Positions 1 to 4,472 of a stretch of DNA of 11,372 nucleotides are shown here, piece by piece. The notes beneath the pieces were generated by a model. That model made no database searches and was not told the origin of the DNA. It was given only the letters and a program-made list of their open reading frames with translations. Source of the stretch: Candidatus Pacearchaeota archaeon (GTDB taxonomy: Archaea; Nanoarchaeota; Nanoarchaeia; Pacearchaeales; GW2011-AR1). A program made the position numbers and the translations under genes. The stretch covers positions 1 through 11,372 of the forward strand of contig NZER01000482.1 in the NCBI GenBank assembly GCA_002690445.1, read 5' to 3'. Numbering within the stretch: position 1 is the first letter of the stretch; every line of letters begins with the position of its first letter.

Positions 1-112
1 CCATTTTATTTTTTCCTGTTGGTTGTAATACAGGTCTAACATCACTTCTAACAGAGCCTTGATTAAGCTTAGCCATTACTGCTTTCCTTTGCTTGTCTGT
101 ATGGAATACCAT
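1..112 (-). CDS. KQRK-head family protein, copy 1 (partial, runs off the window)
   Basis: Only the first 37 codons are present and the 3' end lies beyond base 1. The start is the ATG at 110-112, two bases after the TAA of the upstream gene, so translation is probably coupled. The head reads MVFHTDKQRKAVMAKLNQG and continues into SVRSDVRP, after which the tail begins to diverge. At the DNA level the head closely matches copy 5 (starting at 1548), including a long identical stretch over the AKLNQGSVRSDVRP codons. No function is recognised. I call it a gene because the head is preserved in eight consecutive reading frames. Confidence 0.75.
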   Translation of the reverse strand, partial: MVFHTDKQRKAVMAKLNQGSVRSDVRPVLQPTGKNKM

Positions 113-114
113 TT

Positions 115-564
115 TTATAAATCTCTTAAATCTGCTTCTAATTCTTTTATTCTTTTTTTATCTCCTGTTCTTCTTGCTTCTTTTAGTGATTTCAAAACAA
201 TAACAGTTTCAGATGGTTCTCTCCTAAACTTCCCTTTTGGTTGTAATTCTTTAGGTAATCCAAATGGCTCTTTAATAAAAACTGGTTTTGATTCTACCAA
301 TCCTATATTTTTCAAAAATACTTTTGCTTGTCTTGGATTATCTAATAATTTTGAAGGAATATTCTTATCAAATCCATTAGCCTTATTAACTGCTAGTTGT
401 CTTTTAGCAAAGATTACTAATTCCTTATCATTAAGTTTCCTTTTAAAAGACGGAGCATCAAAAGATAAACTTGTTACTATCGTAGGATTAACACTACTCC
501 TAGTTCCACCTCTATTCAGCTTAGCCATTACTGCTTTCCTTTGCTTGTCTGATTTAAATGGCAT
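115..564 (-). CDS. KQRK-head family protein, copy 2 (149 aa, longest tail)
   Basis: The conserved head (residues 1-28, MPFKSDKQRKAVMAKLN then RGGTRSSVNP) is followed by a tail of about 120 residues found nowhere else in the window. The tail is lysine-rich, has no membrane segment and ends in a probable charged helix (residues 124-149, LKSLKEARRTGDKKRIKELE). The start ATG lies 8 bases after the stop of copy 3 with no Shine-Dalgarno sequence, so reinitiation is likely. The first 73 nt or so are identical to copy 6, yet the tails share no evident similarity, which points to recombination. The function is unknown. A DNA-binding, virion-internal or host-interacting role would be inference only. 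Confidence 0.8.
   Translation of the reverse strand: MPFKSDKQRKAVMAKLNRGGTRSSVNPTIVTSLSFDAPSFKRKLNDKELVIFAKRQLAVNKANGFDKNIPSKLLDNPRQAKVFLKNIGLVESKPVFIKEPFGLPKELQPKGKFRREPSETVIVLKSLKEARRTGDKKRIKELEADLRDL
488..560 (-). repeat. 73-nt identical head block shared by KQRK copies 2 and 6
   Basis: This block, within the 5' end of copy 2, is identical base for base to 1880-1952 in copy 6. Outside it the two genes diverge at once. It covers codons 2 to 26 of both heads. Identity that includes third codon positions indicates recent duplication or gene conversion of the head only. Confidence 0.85.
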
Positions 565-572
565 TTTTAAAT

Positions 573-875
573 TTAATTAAATCTCAACATAATTTGAAAA
601 TTCAATTCTTTTGATTCCTTTATATTTTTTTCAATTAATTTATCTATTTTTGATTGCTTACTTAATCCAATTGCCTTATCTCTTTTCTTTATTAAATTAT
701 CAAATTCAATTCTATTTCTTTTAAGTTTATTAAGCAAAAATCGTTTTTTTGATAATCTTCTCTGACCATTTGGTTTTTTAACCTTAACAATTTCAGGATT
801 AACATTACTTCTAACAGAGCCCTGATTAAGCTTAGCCATTACTGCCTTTCTTTGCTTATCTGTATGGAATGGCAT
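573..875 (-). CDS. KQRK-head family protein, copy 3 (100 aa, strongly basic helical tail)
   Basis: The head is MPFHTDKQRKAVMAKLNQG followed by SVRSNVNPEIV. The tail is very rich in lysine and arginine (for example NGQRRLSKKRFLLNKLKRN) and looks mostly helical. The ATG at 873-875 follows the TAA of copy 4 by two bases, with no Shine-Dalgarno sequence. The His-Thr variant in the head (FHT) is shared with copy 1. The basic tail would suit nucleic-acid binding, but no known domain is visible. Confidence 0.78.
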   Translation of the reverse strand: MPFHTDKQRKAVMAKLNQGSVRSNVNPEIVKVKKPNGQRRLSKKRFLLNKLKRNRIEFDNLIKKRDKAIGLSKQSKIDKLIEKNIKESKELNFQIMLRFN

Positions 876-877
876 TT

Positions 878-1294
878 TTATTTAACTTCAACAATTCTAT
901 TAACTCCCATTTCTTCATTTCTTATTGATGTCTTATTAATAGCTTTAACTTGCTGTATATCTCCTGTATTAAATTGCACAAAATATGTTTTTAATATTTT
1001 ACTAAAATTAAATCTAACTGCTTGAAAAGGAATACTATCTTTAAAAAAACTATTTCTATTTATTCCCTGATAAATTCTATCTTTTTCATCTTGTGTCAAT
1101 TTTTTTCCTTTAATTGCTTTTTGATGTAATTTAAAAGTATAAGTATTAATAAGTTTTTTAACATTTCCTCTTTCATTAAAAGGACTTATTCCTTCAAAGG
1201 TTTTTATTTTAACAATTTCAGGATTAACATTACTTCTAACATTCCCCTGTTTAGCAAAAAATGCTTTCCTTTGCTTGTCTGATTGAAATGGCAT
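878..1294 (-). CDS. KQRK-head family protein, copy 4 (138 aa, AFFAKQGN head subtype)
   Basis: The head belongs to the second subtype: MPFQSDKQRKAFFAKQGN then VRSNVNPEIV, so AVMAKLN(R/Q)G(G/S) is replaced by the shorter AFFAKQGN, as in copy 7. The 'NVNPEIV' end of the head matches copy 3, so the head itself is a mosaic. The tail (residues 30-138) mixes predicted helix with a C-terminal part that looks beta-rich (QAVRFNFSKILKTYFVQFNT). The ATG is two bases after the stop of copy 5. No homologous family is recognised for the tail. Confidence 0.78.
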   Translation of the reverse strand: MPFQSDKQRKAFFAKQGNVRSNVNPEIVKIKTFEGISPFNERGNVKKLINTYTFKLHQKAIKGKKLTQDEKDRIYQGINRNSFFKDSIPFQAVRFNFSKILKTYFVQFNTGDIQQVKAINKTSIRNEEMGVNRIVEVK

Positions 1295-1296
1295 TT

Positions 1297-1548
1297 TTAT
1301 TTTTTAAAAAACTTTAATTTTCTTTTATTTGCAATTTTATTTCCTAATTTTTCTGCAAATATTCTATTTTTTCTTGAAGCTAAAATTATATTTTGTGATG
1401 GAGCTAATCCTGTTGATTTTACTATATCAAATTGTTTTAAAATATTATCTTTTTGTATTACAATTATAGGTCTAACATCACTTCTAACAGAGCCTTGATT
1501 AAGCTTAGCCATAACTGCTTTCCTTTGCTTTTCTGATTTAAATACCAT
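1297..1548 (-). CDS. KQRK-head family protein, copy 5 (83 aa)
   Basis: I start at the ATG at 1546-1548 (MVFKSEKQRKA). In-frame TTG and ATG codons lie just upstream (1557 and 1554). However, the GGAG of the AAAGGAGTTGATGCAA leader sits 9 bases before this ATG and only 3 before the other, and the family head begins here. The head reads AVMAKLNQG then SVRSDVRPIIV, close to copy 1. The tail of about 55 residues is basic and ends NKRKLKFFKK. It follows the 30-residue signal-peptide micro-protein directly. Function unknown. Confidence 0.78.
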   Translation of the reverse strand: MVFKSEKQRKAVMAKLNQGSVRSDVRPIIVIQKDNILKQFDIVKSTGLAPSQNIILASRKNRIFAEKLGNKIANKRKLKFFKK

Positions 1549-1562
1549 TTGCATCAACTCCT

Positions 1563-1655
1563 TTAGTTTTTATTTTTCTTCATAAATGTTATTGCTAGAA
1601 CAGAAGGTATTAATAATAAAAATAGGAAAACTGTTATTAGTTTTAGTTTATTCAT
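1563..1655 (-). CDS. 30-aa micro-protein with signal-peptide-like segment
   Basis: The ATG lies one base after the stop of copy 6, and the TAA immediately precedes the AAGGAG of copy 5. The product is a lysine-containing start (MNKLK), a strongly hydrophobic run of about 14 residues (ITVFLFLLLIPSV), then VLA and a short basic end, ITFMKKNKN. It resembles a signal peptide with a VLA cleavage site followed by a nonapeptide, or a single membrane helix with a cytosolic basic tail. The nonapeptide is also found fused to a KQRK head at 1971-2033. I judge it real from its tight placement between two genes and the reuse of its C-terminus. Confidence 0.55.
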   Translation of the reverse strand: MNKLKLITVFLFLLLIPSVLAITFMKKNKN

Positions 1656-1656
1656 T

Positions 1657-1956
1657 TTATTTTTTAAATTCAAAACTTTTAAATGGTTTTGGAAACTCTT
1701 TCATTATTGTTGAATTTTTAAATTCTTTTGCTATTTTTATTGCAGATTTTTTTGTTTTTATTCCTTCAATAATCCTCATTTTTTTATTTGAAATAACAAC
1801 ATTAAAAAAAGGTCTTATCCCCTTTTTTAAAAATTTTCTTTCTTCTTTTTTGTTCTTTAAATTTGAAATTATTATAGGTTTAACACTACTCCTAGTTCCA
1901 CCTCTATTCAGCTTAGCCATTACTGCTTTCCTTTGCTTGTCTGATTTAAATGTCAT
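1657..1956 (-). CDS. KQRK-head family protein, copy 6 (99 aa)
   Basis: The start is the ATG at 1954-1956 (MTFKSDKQRKA), 9 bases after the GGAG of the AAAGGAGTTGATGCAA leader. TTG and ATG codons further upstream in frame are less well placed. The head (AVMAKLNRGGTRSSVKP) is identical over 73 nt to that of copy 2. The tail is basic and helical (NKKEERKFLKKGIRPF, KTKKSAIKIAKEFKN) and ends in FKKs like copy 5 but shares no clear domain with it. The stop is one base from the next ATG. Function unknown. Confidence 0.78.
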   Translation of the reverse strand: MTFKSDKQRKAVMAKLNRGGTRSSVKPIIISNLKNKKEERKFLKKGIRPFFNVVISNKKMRIIEGIKTKKSAIKIAKEFKNSTIMKEFPKPFKSFEFKK

Positions 1957-1958
1957 TT

Positions 1959-2004
1959 GCATCAACTCCTTTAATTTTTATTTTTCTTCATAAATGTTAT
2001 TGCT
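1959..2004 (-). repeat. 46-bp repeat, leader plus micro-protein tail (second copy at 1551-1596)
   Basis: This stretch matches 1551-1596 with a single difference. Read on the minus strand, each copy holds codons for AITFMKKNKN, the stop, and the AAAGGAGTTGATGCAA leader of the next KQRK gene. In the 1551 copy the coding part belongs to the signal-peptide micro-protein. In this copy it is fused to a KQRK head. Confidence 0.85.
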
Positions 2005-2033
2005 TTCCTTTGCTTGTCTGATTTGAATGCCAT
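1971..2033 (-). CDS. Chimeric 20-aa mini-gene: KQRK head fused to the micro-protein tail
   Basis: The reading frame is MAFKSDKQRKA joined to ITFMKKNKN and a TAA. The first eleven residues are a KQRK head. The last nine are identical to the C-terminus of the signal-peptide micro-protein at 1563-1655, with AAC/AAT as the only codon difference. The shared alanine codon GCA is the junction: head AGGAAAGCA and signal peptide GTTCTAGCA both lead into ATAACA. It is either a recombination or deletion product that is still open, or a functional minimal head. Whether it is translated cannot be told from sequence. Confidence 0.6.
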   Translation of the reverse strand: MAFKSDKQRKAITFMKKNKN

Positions 2034-2058
2034 ATAATCATTTAAATATCTTTCTACT

Positions 2059-2280
2059 TCATCCAGAACTTAATAATCTTCTCCCCTTAGGGCTGTCAAA
2101 ATCAATGAATTTGATGCTTGGTTCTCCTTTTTTGTCAAATGTAACTTTTCTAAACTGTCTTAGCCTGTCATCTCTTGTGTATCCCTTGAATGTCGGCAAT
2201 TGTCTAGGAGAAATATCAGTTCTTACATTTCCTTTATTTGCAAAAAATGCTTTCCTTTGCTTGTCTGTCTTGAATGGCAT
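2059..2280 (-). CDS. KQRK-head family protein, copy 7 (73 aa, AFFANKGN subtype)
   Basis: The head is MPFKTDKQRKAFFANKGN followed by VRTDISP, the second head subtype as in copy 4. The tail is short and charged (GYTRDDRLRQFRKVTFDKKG) and ends KGRRLLSSG. A GGAG lies 9 bases before the ATG (GGAGTTGATATAA). The first 47 bases overlap, in another frame, the end of the upstream membrane micro-protein (2234-2404). Between its stop and the mini-gene at 2033 are about 25 bases with no feature. Function unknown. Confidence 0.75.
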   Translation of the reverse strand: MPFKTDKQRKAFFANKGNVRTDISPRQLPTFKGYTRDDRLRQFRKVTFDKKGEPSIKFIDFDSPKGRRLLSSG

Positions 2281-2404
2281 TTATATCAACTCCTTTAGTT
2301 TTTGATATTATATACACAAATACTTTGAAAAGCATAATCAGTATAGTAGCCATCCCAACAACTTCAATCAACCAATGGATATAACTTCCTATTATAAATG
2401 CCAT
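2234..2404 (-). CDS. Membrane micro-protein, copy B (56 aa)
   Basis: The ATG is two bases after the TAA of KQRK copy 8. The protein starts MAFIIGSYIHWLIEVVGMAT and has one long hydrophobic segment (about residues 12-34) followed by ISKTKGVD. It is a near duplicate of copy A (2726-2860). Because the following KQRK head lacks the in-frame stop present after copy A, this version reads 12 extra residues (ending ESIFCK) through the start of KQRK copy 7. The extension is probably a side effect of the junction. It is likely a single-pass membrane protein of unknown role. Confidence 0.6.
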   Translation of the reverse strand: MAFIIGSYIHWLIEVVGMATILIMLFKVFVYIISKTKGVDINAIQDRQAKESIFCK

Positions 2405-2406
2405 AA
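2281..2406 (-). repeat. Duplicated about 125-bp unit, copy 1 (membrane micro-protein plus leader)
   Basis: By eye it is over 90% identical to 2737-2862. The unit carries the membrane micro-protein reading frame and the GGAGTTGAT leader of the following KQRK gene. The amino-acid differences are conservative (Thr/Val, Val/Ile), which suggests both copies are translated. Confidence 0.85.
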
Positions 2407-2736
2407 TTATTTTCCGATAGCAATCGTTTTTATTCTACCTTTGCCTAATCTTTCCGTTTCTGAAGCTATAAATCCTCTACTTGTTCCTAGTTTAATTAAT
2501 TTTTTTGCTCTTGCTTTTGATATTCTATTAAGTTTAACTTTAGGTGATGATTTTTTTAATGTTTTTAAAGTTGATGTTGTTCCAAGAATAACTCTACCTT
2601 TCTTCCCTTTTAATTTTCCAGTAGGAACTATTCCAGTTGCTACAAAAAATCTAGGAACTACATCACTTCTAGTTCCACCTTTTCCTTTCAACTTAGCCAT
2701 AACTGCTTTCCTTTGCTTATCTGATTTAAATACCAT
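2407..2736 (-). CDS. KQRK-head family protein, copy 8 (109 aa, very basic tail)
   Basis: I start at the ATG at 2734-2736 (MVFKSDKQRKA), 9 bases after the GGAG. Upstream in-frame TTG and ATG codons are rejected for the same reason as in copies 5 and 6. The head is AVMAKLKGKGGTRSDVVP. The tail is extremely rich in lysine (KLKGKKGRVILGTTSTLKTL, KKSSPKVKLNRISKARAKKL) with almost no acidic residues, which suits nucleic-acid binding. It is the first KQRK gene in the direction of transcription. The upstream membrane micro-protein ends inside its start region. No known domain is recognised. Confidence 0.78.
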   Translation of the reverse strand: MVFKSDKQRKAVMAKLKGKGGTRSDVVPRFFVATGIVPTGKLKGKKGRVILGTTSTLKTLKKSSPKVKLNRISKARAKKLIKLGTSRGFIASETERLGKGRIKTIAIGK

Positions 2737-2860
2737 TTGCATCAACTCCTTTAGTTTTTGATATTATATATATAAATATTTTGAAAAGCATAATCAATAT
2801 AACAGCCATTCCAACAACTTCAATCAACCAATGGATATAACTTCCTATTATAAATGCCAT
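2726..2860 (-). CDS. Membrane micro-protein, copy A (44 aa)
   Basis: It starts MAFIIGSYIHWLIEVVGMAV, carries one hydrophobic helix (about residues 12-34), and ends KTKGVDANGI at a TAA formed inside the start of KQRK copy 8, an overlap of 11 bases. AGAGGATATT before the ATG gives a GAGG at usable distance. The paralogue at 2234-2404 is nearly identical over 40 residues. The pairing of this small membrane protein with a KQRK gene occurs twice, which hints at a functional pair. Function unknown. Confidence 0.65.
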   Translation of the reverse strand: MAFIIGSYIHWLIEVVGMAVILIMLFKIFIYIISKTKGVDANGI

Positions 2861-2862
2861 AA
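2737..2862 (-). repeat. Duplicated about 125-bp unit, copy 2
   Basis: Partner of 2281-2406; same content and orientation, about 456 bp away. The neighbouring KQRK heads are also similar, so the duplicated block may have been micro-protein plus head, with the tail replaced later. Confidence 0.85.
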
Positions 2863-2878
2863 TATCCTCTAAGAGATT

Positions 2879-2903
2879 TAAAAAAACAAGTAAAATAAAA
2901 AGA
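2879..2903 (-). terminator. Oligo-T stretch after the second coat-like gene
   Basis: On the minus strand a T-rich run (CTTTTTATTTTACTTGTTTTTTT) lies just after the stop at 2915. Archaeal RNA polymerase terminates at such oligo-T tracts. It may only partly terminate, which would set coat-like transcripts above the downstream array. It is composition-based only. Confidence 0.4.
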
Positions 2904-2914
2904 ATGTTTCAGAT

Positions 2915-3277
2915 TCATTTCCTTGTAGGCATAACCATCTTGATAACTATCAAGAATAATGATACCAGCAACAGCAGGATTACAACCCCACTATTCCCGA
3001 ATAATGAGCTTACAGGAATCGGGCTGTATATTTGATTTGTCCCTTCCGGGCTTGAATTAGTCAGACAAGCAGTTTGAGATGTATTGTAAAATCCACCACC
3101 AACTGAGCATCTTTCAGCATCTCCTAATTGCTCACCTGCGGATTGAGCTTCTGGAACTAATGCTGTGAAAATCTGAAACAGAATAACAACAGAAAGGATG
3201 ATTAGAATAATAGAATTAATTTTTTTTGCAACTTGTGCTTTCTTATCTTTAAATAAGGTTATTGTTTTACTTTCCAT
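2915..3277 (-). CDS. Coat-like two-helix membrane protein, cysteine-loop paralogue (120 aa)
   Basis: I start at the ATG at 3275-3277 with GAGG just upstream; an in-frame TTG at 3286 is the alternative. A basic N-terminus (FKDKKAQVAKK) precedes helix 1 (about 20-40), then VPEAQSAGEQL, a polar loop with Cys57 and Cys71 that could form a disulfide, helix 2 (about 95-116) and a basic end, MPTRK. The VPEAQSAG motif, the GSGVV/GNSGVV entry into helix 2 and the basic tail are shared with the neighbour at 3333-3596, so the two are paralogues. Tandem two-helix hydrophobic proteins resemble coat proteins of spindle-shaped archaeal viruses (VP1/VP3 type). A pilin-like surface protein is the alternative. 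Confidence 0.6.
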   Translation of the reverse strand: MESKTITLFKDKKAQVAKKINSIILIILSVVILFQIFTALVPEAQSAGEQLGDAERCSVGGGFYNTSQTACLTNSSPEGTNQIYSPIPVSSLFGNSGVVILLLLVSLFLIVIKMVMPTRK

Positions 3278-3305
3278 TTTCCTCAAATGCTAGATAAGAC
3301 TAGAC

Positions 3306-3331
3306 AAAACAAATAAAATTAAAAAACTTTA
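3306..3331 (-). terminator. Oligo-T stretch after the first coat-like gene
   Basis: Directly after the stop at 3333 the minus strand reads AAAGTTTTTTAATTTTATTT, a T-rich tract of the kind used for archaeal termination. Position after a probable high-level gene supports it; no hairpin is seen. Confidence 0.4.
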
Positions 3332-3332
3332 T

Positions 3333-3596
3333 TTATTTTCTTGAGCCAGGCAACACGACCTTAAGCACAGTTAACAGCAATCCTACCATCACTAGTAGAA
3401 TTACAACACCCGAACCAACAAATAATGTTCCTAGGGGAACTCCAGATTCGTTTAACTCATTTCCTGCACTTTGTGCCTCTGGGACTAAGTCTGCAAACAA
3501 CAGGAACAATACGACAATCAAAATGATTGCTTCAACCGCTCCAGTAACTCTCGCAGAAATCTGTCCTTTTCTATTCTTCATTAATTTTTCAGACAT
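3333..3596 (-). CDS. Coat-like two-helix membrane protein (87 aa), candidate major coat protein
   Basis: The order is a basic N-terminus with RKGQIS (residues 9-14), helix 1 (about 19-35), a short loop with VPEAQSAGNELNESG, helix 2 (about 58-82) and a basic end, PGSRK. KGQIS resembles the class III (type IV pilin-like) signal motif of archaea, but the usual glutamate at +5 is not in place. It is the first gene of the leftward operon, and a TATA box 26 bases upstream of the ATG implies a leaderless, probably strong transcript. Size and helical-hairpin form match major coat proteins of spindle-shaped or rod-shaped archaeal viruses. The virion role is inference. Confidence 0.6.
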   Translation of the reverse strand: MSEKLMKNRKGQISARVTGAVEAIILIVVLFLLFADLVPEAQSAGNELNESGVPLGTLFVGSGVVILLVMVGLLLTVLKVVLPGSRK

Positions 3597-3620
3597 AAGA
3601 TAGGTATATTTTCAGCAAAC

Positions 3621-3628
3621 TTTATAAA
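3621..3628 (-). promoter_or_regulatory. TATA box for the leftward coat/array operon
   Basis: TTTATAAA is centred about 28 bases before the ATG at 3596. Archaeal transcription starts roughly 25 bases from the box centre, which places the start at or next to the ATG. No Shine-Dalgarno sequence precedes the gene, so a leaderless mRNA is the natural reading. Confidence 0.6.
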
Positions 3629-3665
3629 CTCTCTTTAAAATAAGGTTAAATATGGATAACATAAA

Positions 3666-3673
3666 TTTAAATA
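3666..3673 (+). promoter_or_regulatory. TATA box for the rightward operon
   Basis: TTTAAATA is centred about 26 bases before the ATG at 3696, giving a leaderless start for the ribbon-helix-helix gene. Together with the leftward box it makes a divergent promoter of about 100 bp, a natural place for the encoded regulator to bind. Confidence 0.55.
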
Positions 3674-3695
3674 AAAATTGCAATGTTCTACAAAA

Positions 3696-3884
3696 ATGGA
3701 TGACGAGCAACTAAATAACAAGGAACGAGCAAAATATCATATAGTTATAGATGAAGATACCTATCAAAAACTAATGCAATGTAAAAAAGAATATCTTAAG
3801 CATCATCCTGAAGCTGATGGTAAAAATATAACAAATAAGCTCATTACAAAACAAGCTTTTTTACATTATTTAAGGACACCTTAA
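3696..3884 (+). CDS. Ribbon-helix-helix-like transcriptional regulator (62 aa)
   Basis: I start at ATG 3696 because the TATA box sits 26 bases upstream; an in-frame TTG at 3678 would lie almost on the box. The fold reads as a strand (AKYHIVIDEDTYQKL, residues 12-26), helix A (about 22-37) and helix B (about 45-60, ITNKLITKQAFLHYL), the layout of ribbon-helix-helix proteins that bind operator DNA as dimers. It is first in the rightward operon and beside the divergent promoter, so control of both operons is likely. The family call rests on the pattern alone. Confidence 0.5.
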   Translation: MDDEQLNNKERAKYHIVIDEDTYQKLMQCKKEYLKHHPEADGKNITNKLITKQAFLHYLRTP

Positions 3885-3885
3885 G

Positions 3886-4185
3886 ATGCCAATAACCTTG
3901 AACTCGTCATTTGCTTTAGAGCCTAGCGTGGTCGAAACCTGCTGGAATTGGTGTTCTGAACAGGCAATGATACATCAGAGCAACATAGACATCTCAAATC
4001 TAGGAATCGTTGCAGTTGCAATGGTTGCATTACTGATTTATAATCTAAGCGTTGAATTTCAGGATGAGCTGGTTGAAAAGCTGGAGATAGAAAGGTCTAA
4101 GCTTATCTTTTATGGTCATGTCTTGGTTTATTTTGCGTTCATAATATTGGCTGTGTTTTTAGCATATTATGCTTGGTTCAATTAA
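3886..4185 (+). CDS. Two-helix membrane protein (99 aa)
   Basis: The ATG follows the TAA of the regulator with one base between. The N-terminal 35 residues hold a CWNWC pair (C19, C23). Helix 1 is at about 38-54 (LGIVAVAMVALLIYNL), followed by a charged segment (ELVEKLEIERSK) and helix 2 at about 74-96. With both helices the charged segment probably faces the cytosol. It is not a match to any family I recognise. In this context it may be a minor virion membrane protein or an envelope-assembly component. Confidence 0.7.
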   Translation: MPITLNSSFALEPSVVETCWNWCSEQAMIHQSNIDISNLGIVAVAMVALLIYNLSVEFQDELVEKLEIERSKLIFYGHVLVYFAFIILAVFLAYYAWFN

Positions 4186-4186
4186 G

Positions 4187-4312
4187 ATGGTAAGAAAAAG
4201 ATGCCCTAGATGCAAAGCGAAAGTCAAGTGGAAAACATTTGTTGGAAAATACTTTTGCTGGGAATGCGAATTATATTATACATTAGAGGAGCTGTATTCA
4301 GATGAAGTATAA
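4187..4312 (+). CDS. Small zinc-ribbon protein (41 aa)
   Basis: The ATG is one base after the upstream stop (TAAGATG, the same junction as for the gene before it). The product starts MVRKRCPRCKAK and contains two CxxC knuckles (C6/C9 and C24/C27), a complete zinc-ribbon set in a highly basic first half, then a short acidic helix. The stop lies inside the next gene, an 11-base overlap. Nucleic-acid or protein binding is plausible; the partner is unknown. Confidence 0.65.
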   Translation: MVRKRCPRCKAKVKWKTFVGKYFCWECELYYTLEELYSDEV

Positions 4313-4472
4313 GAATTACAAATGGAGCAATACCAGCAAGGTTCTAAGCTTTGCCATAATCAGATGCCCTTTATGCAACGAGCCTTATCATATCAGAGGA
4401 GCATTGAGAACTCATTTGAGCCTTGAGCATACAACAGCAGAGCTTGATACATTTTTGAAGAAACACAAATGA
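4302..4472 (+). CDS. Single C2H2 zinc-finger protein (56 aa)
   Basis: The frame overlaps the zinc-ribbon gene by 11 bases and ends in an ATGA shared with the methyltransferase start, so it is wedged between two genes. It holds one classical finger, CPLC then 12 residues, H, 4 residues, H (C22, C25, H38, H43). Single or paired C2H2 proteins are common in archaeal viruses of several families, where they bind DNA. The flanks are basic (KYKNYKW, FLKKHK). It is likely a viral regulator. Confidence 0.7.
   Translation: MKYKNYKWSNTSKVLSFAIIRCPLCNEPYHIRGALRTHLSLEHTTAELDTFLKKHK

Noticed and set aside
1..2740. CRISPR-like array, because a similar block recurs many times
   Set aside because: The repeats are coding, irregularly spaced (about 220 to 450 bp) and vary in sequence; the intervening parts are open reading frames, not spacers of uniform length.
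1..2740. Diversity-generating retroelement target
   Set aside because: No reverse transcriptase or template repeat is present in the window, and the tails differ wholly rather than at scattered adenine-derived positions.
1297..2745. Upstream TTG/ATG starts (MMQM) for array copies 5, 6 and 8
   Set aside because: They overlap the ribosome-binding leader, and the family head and 9-base spacing point to the third codon ATG.
59..2761. Plus-strand open frames rich in Leu, Phe and Ser opposite the array
   Set aside because: They are the antisense of lysine-rich genes (AAA/AAG codons read as TTT/CTT) and have no consistent starts or spacing; the minus-strand heads are conserved.
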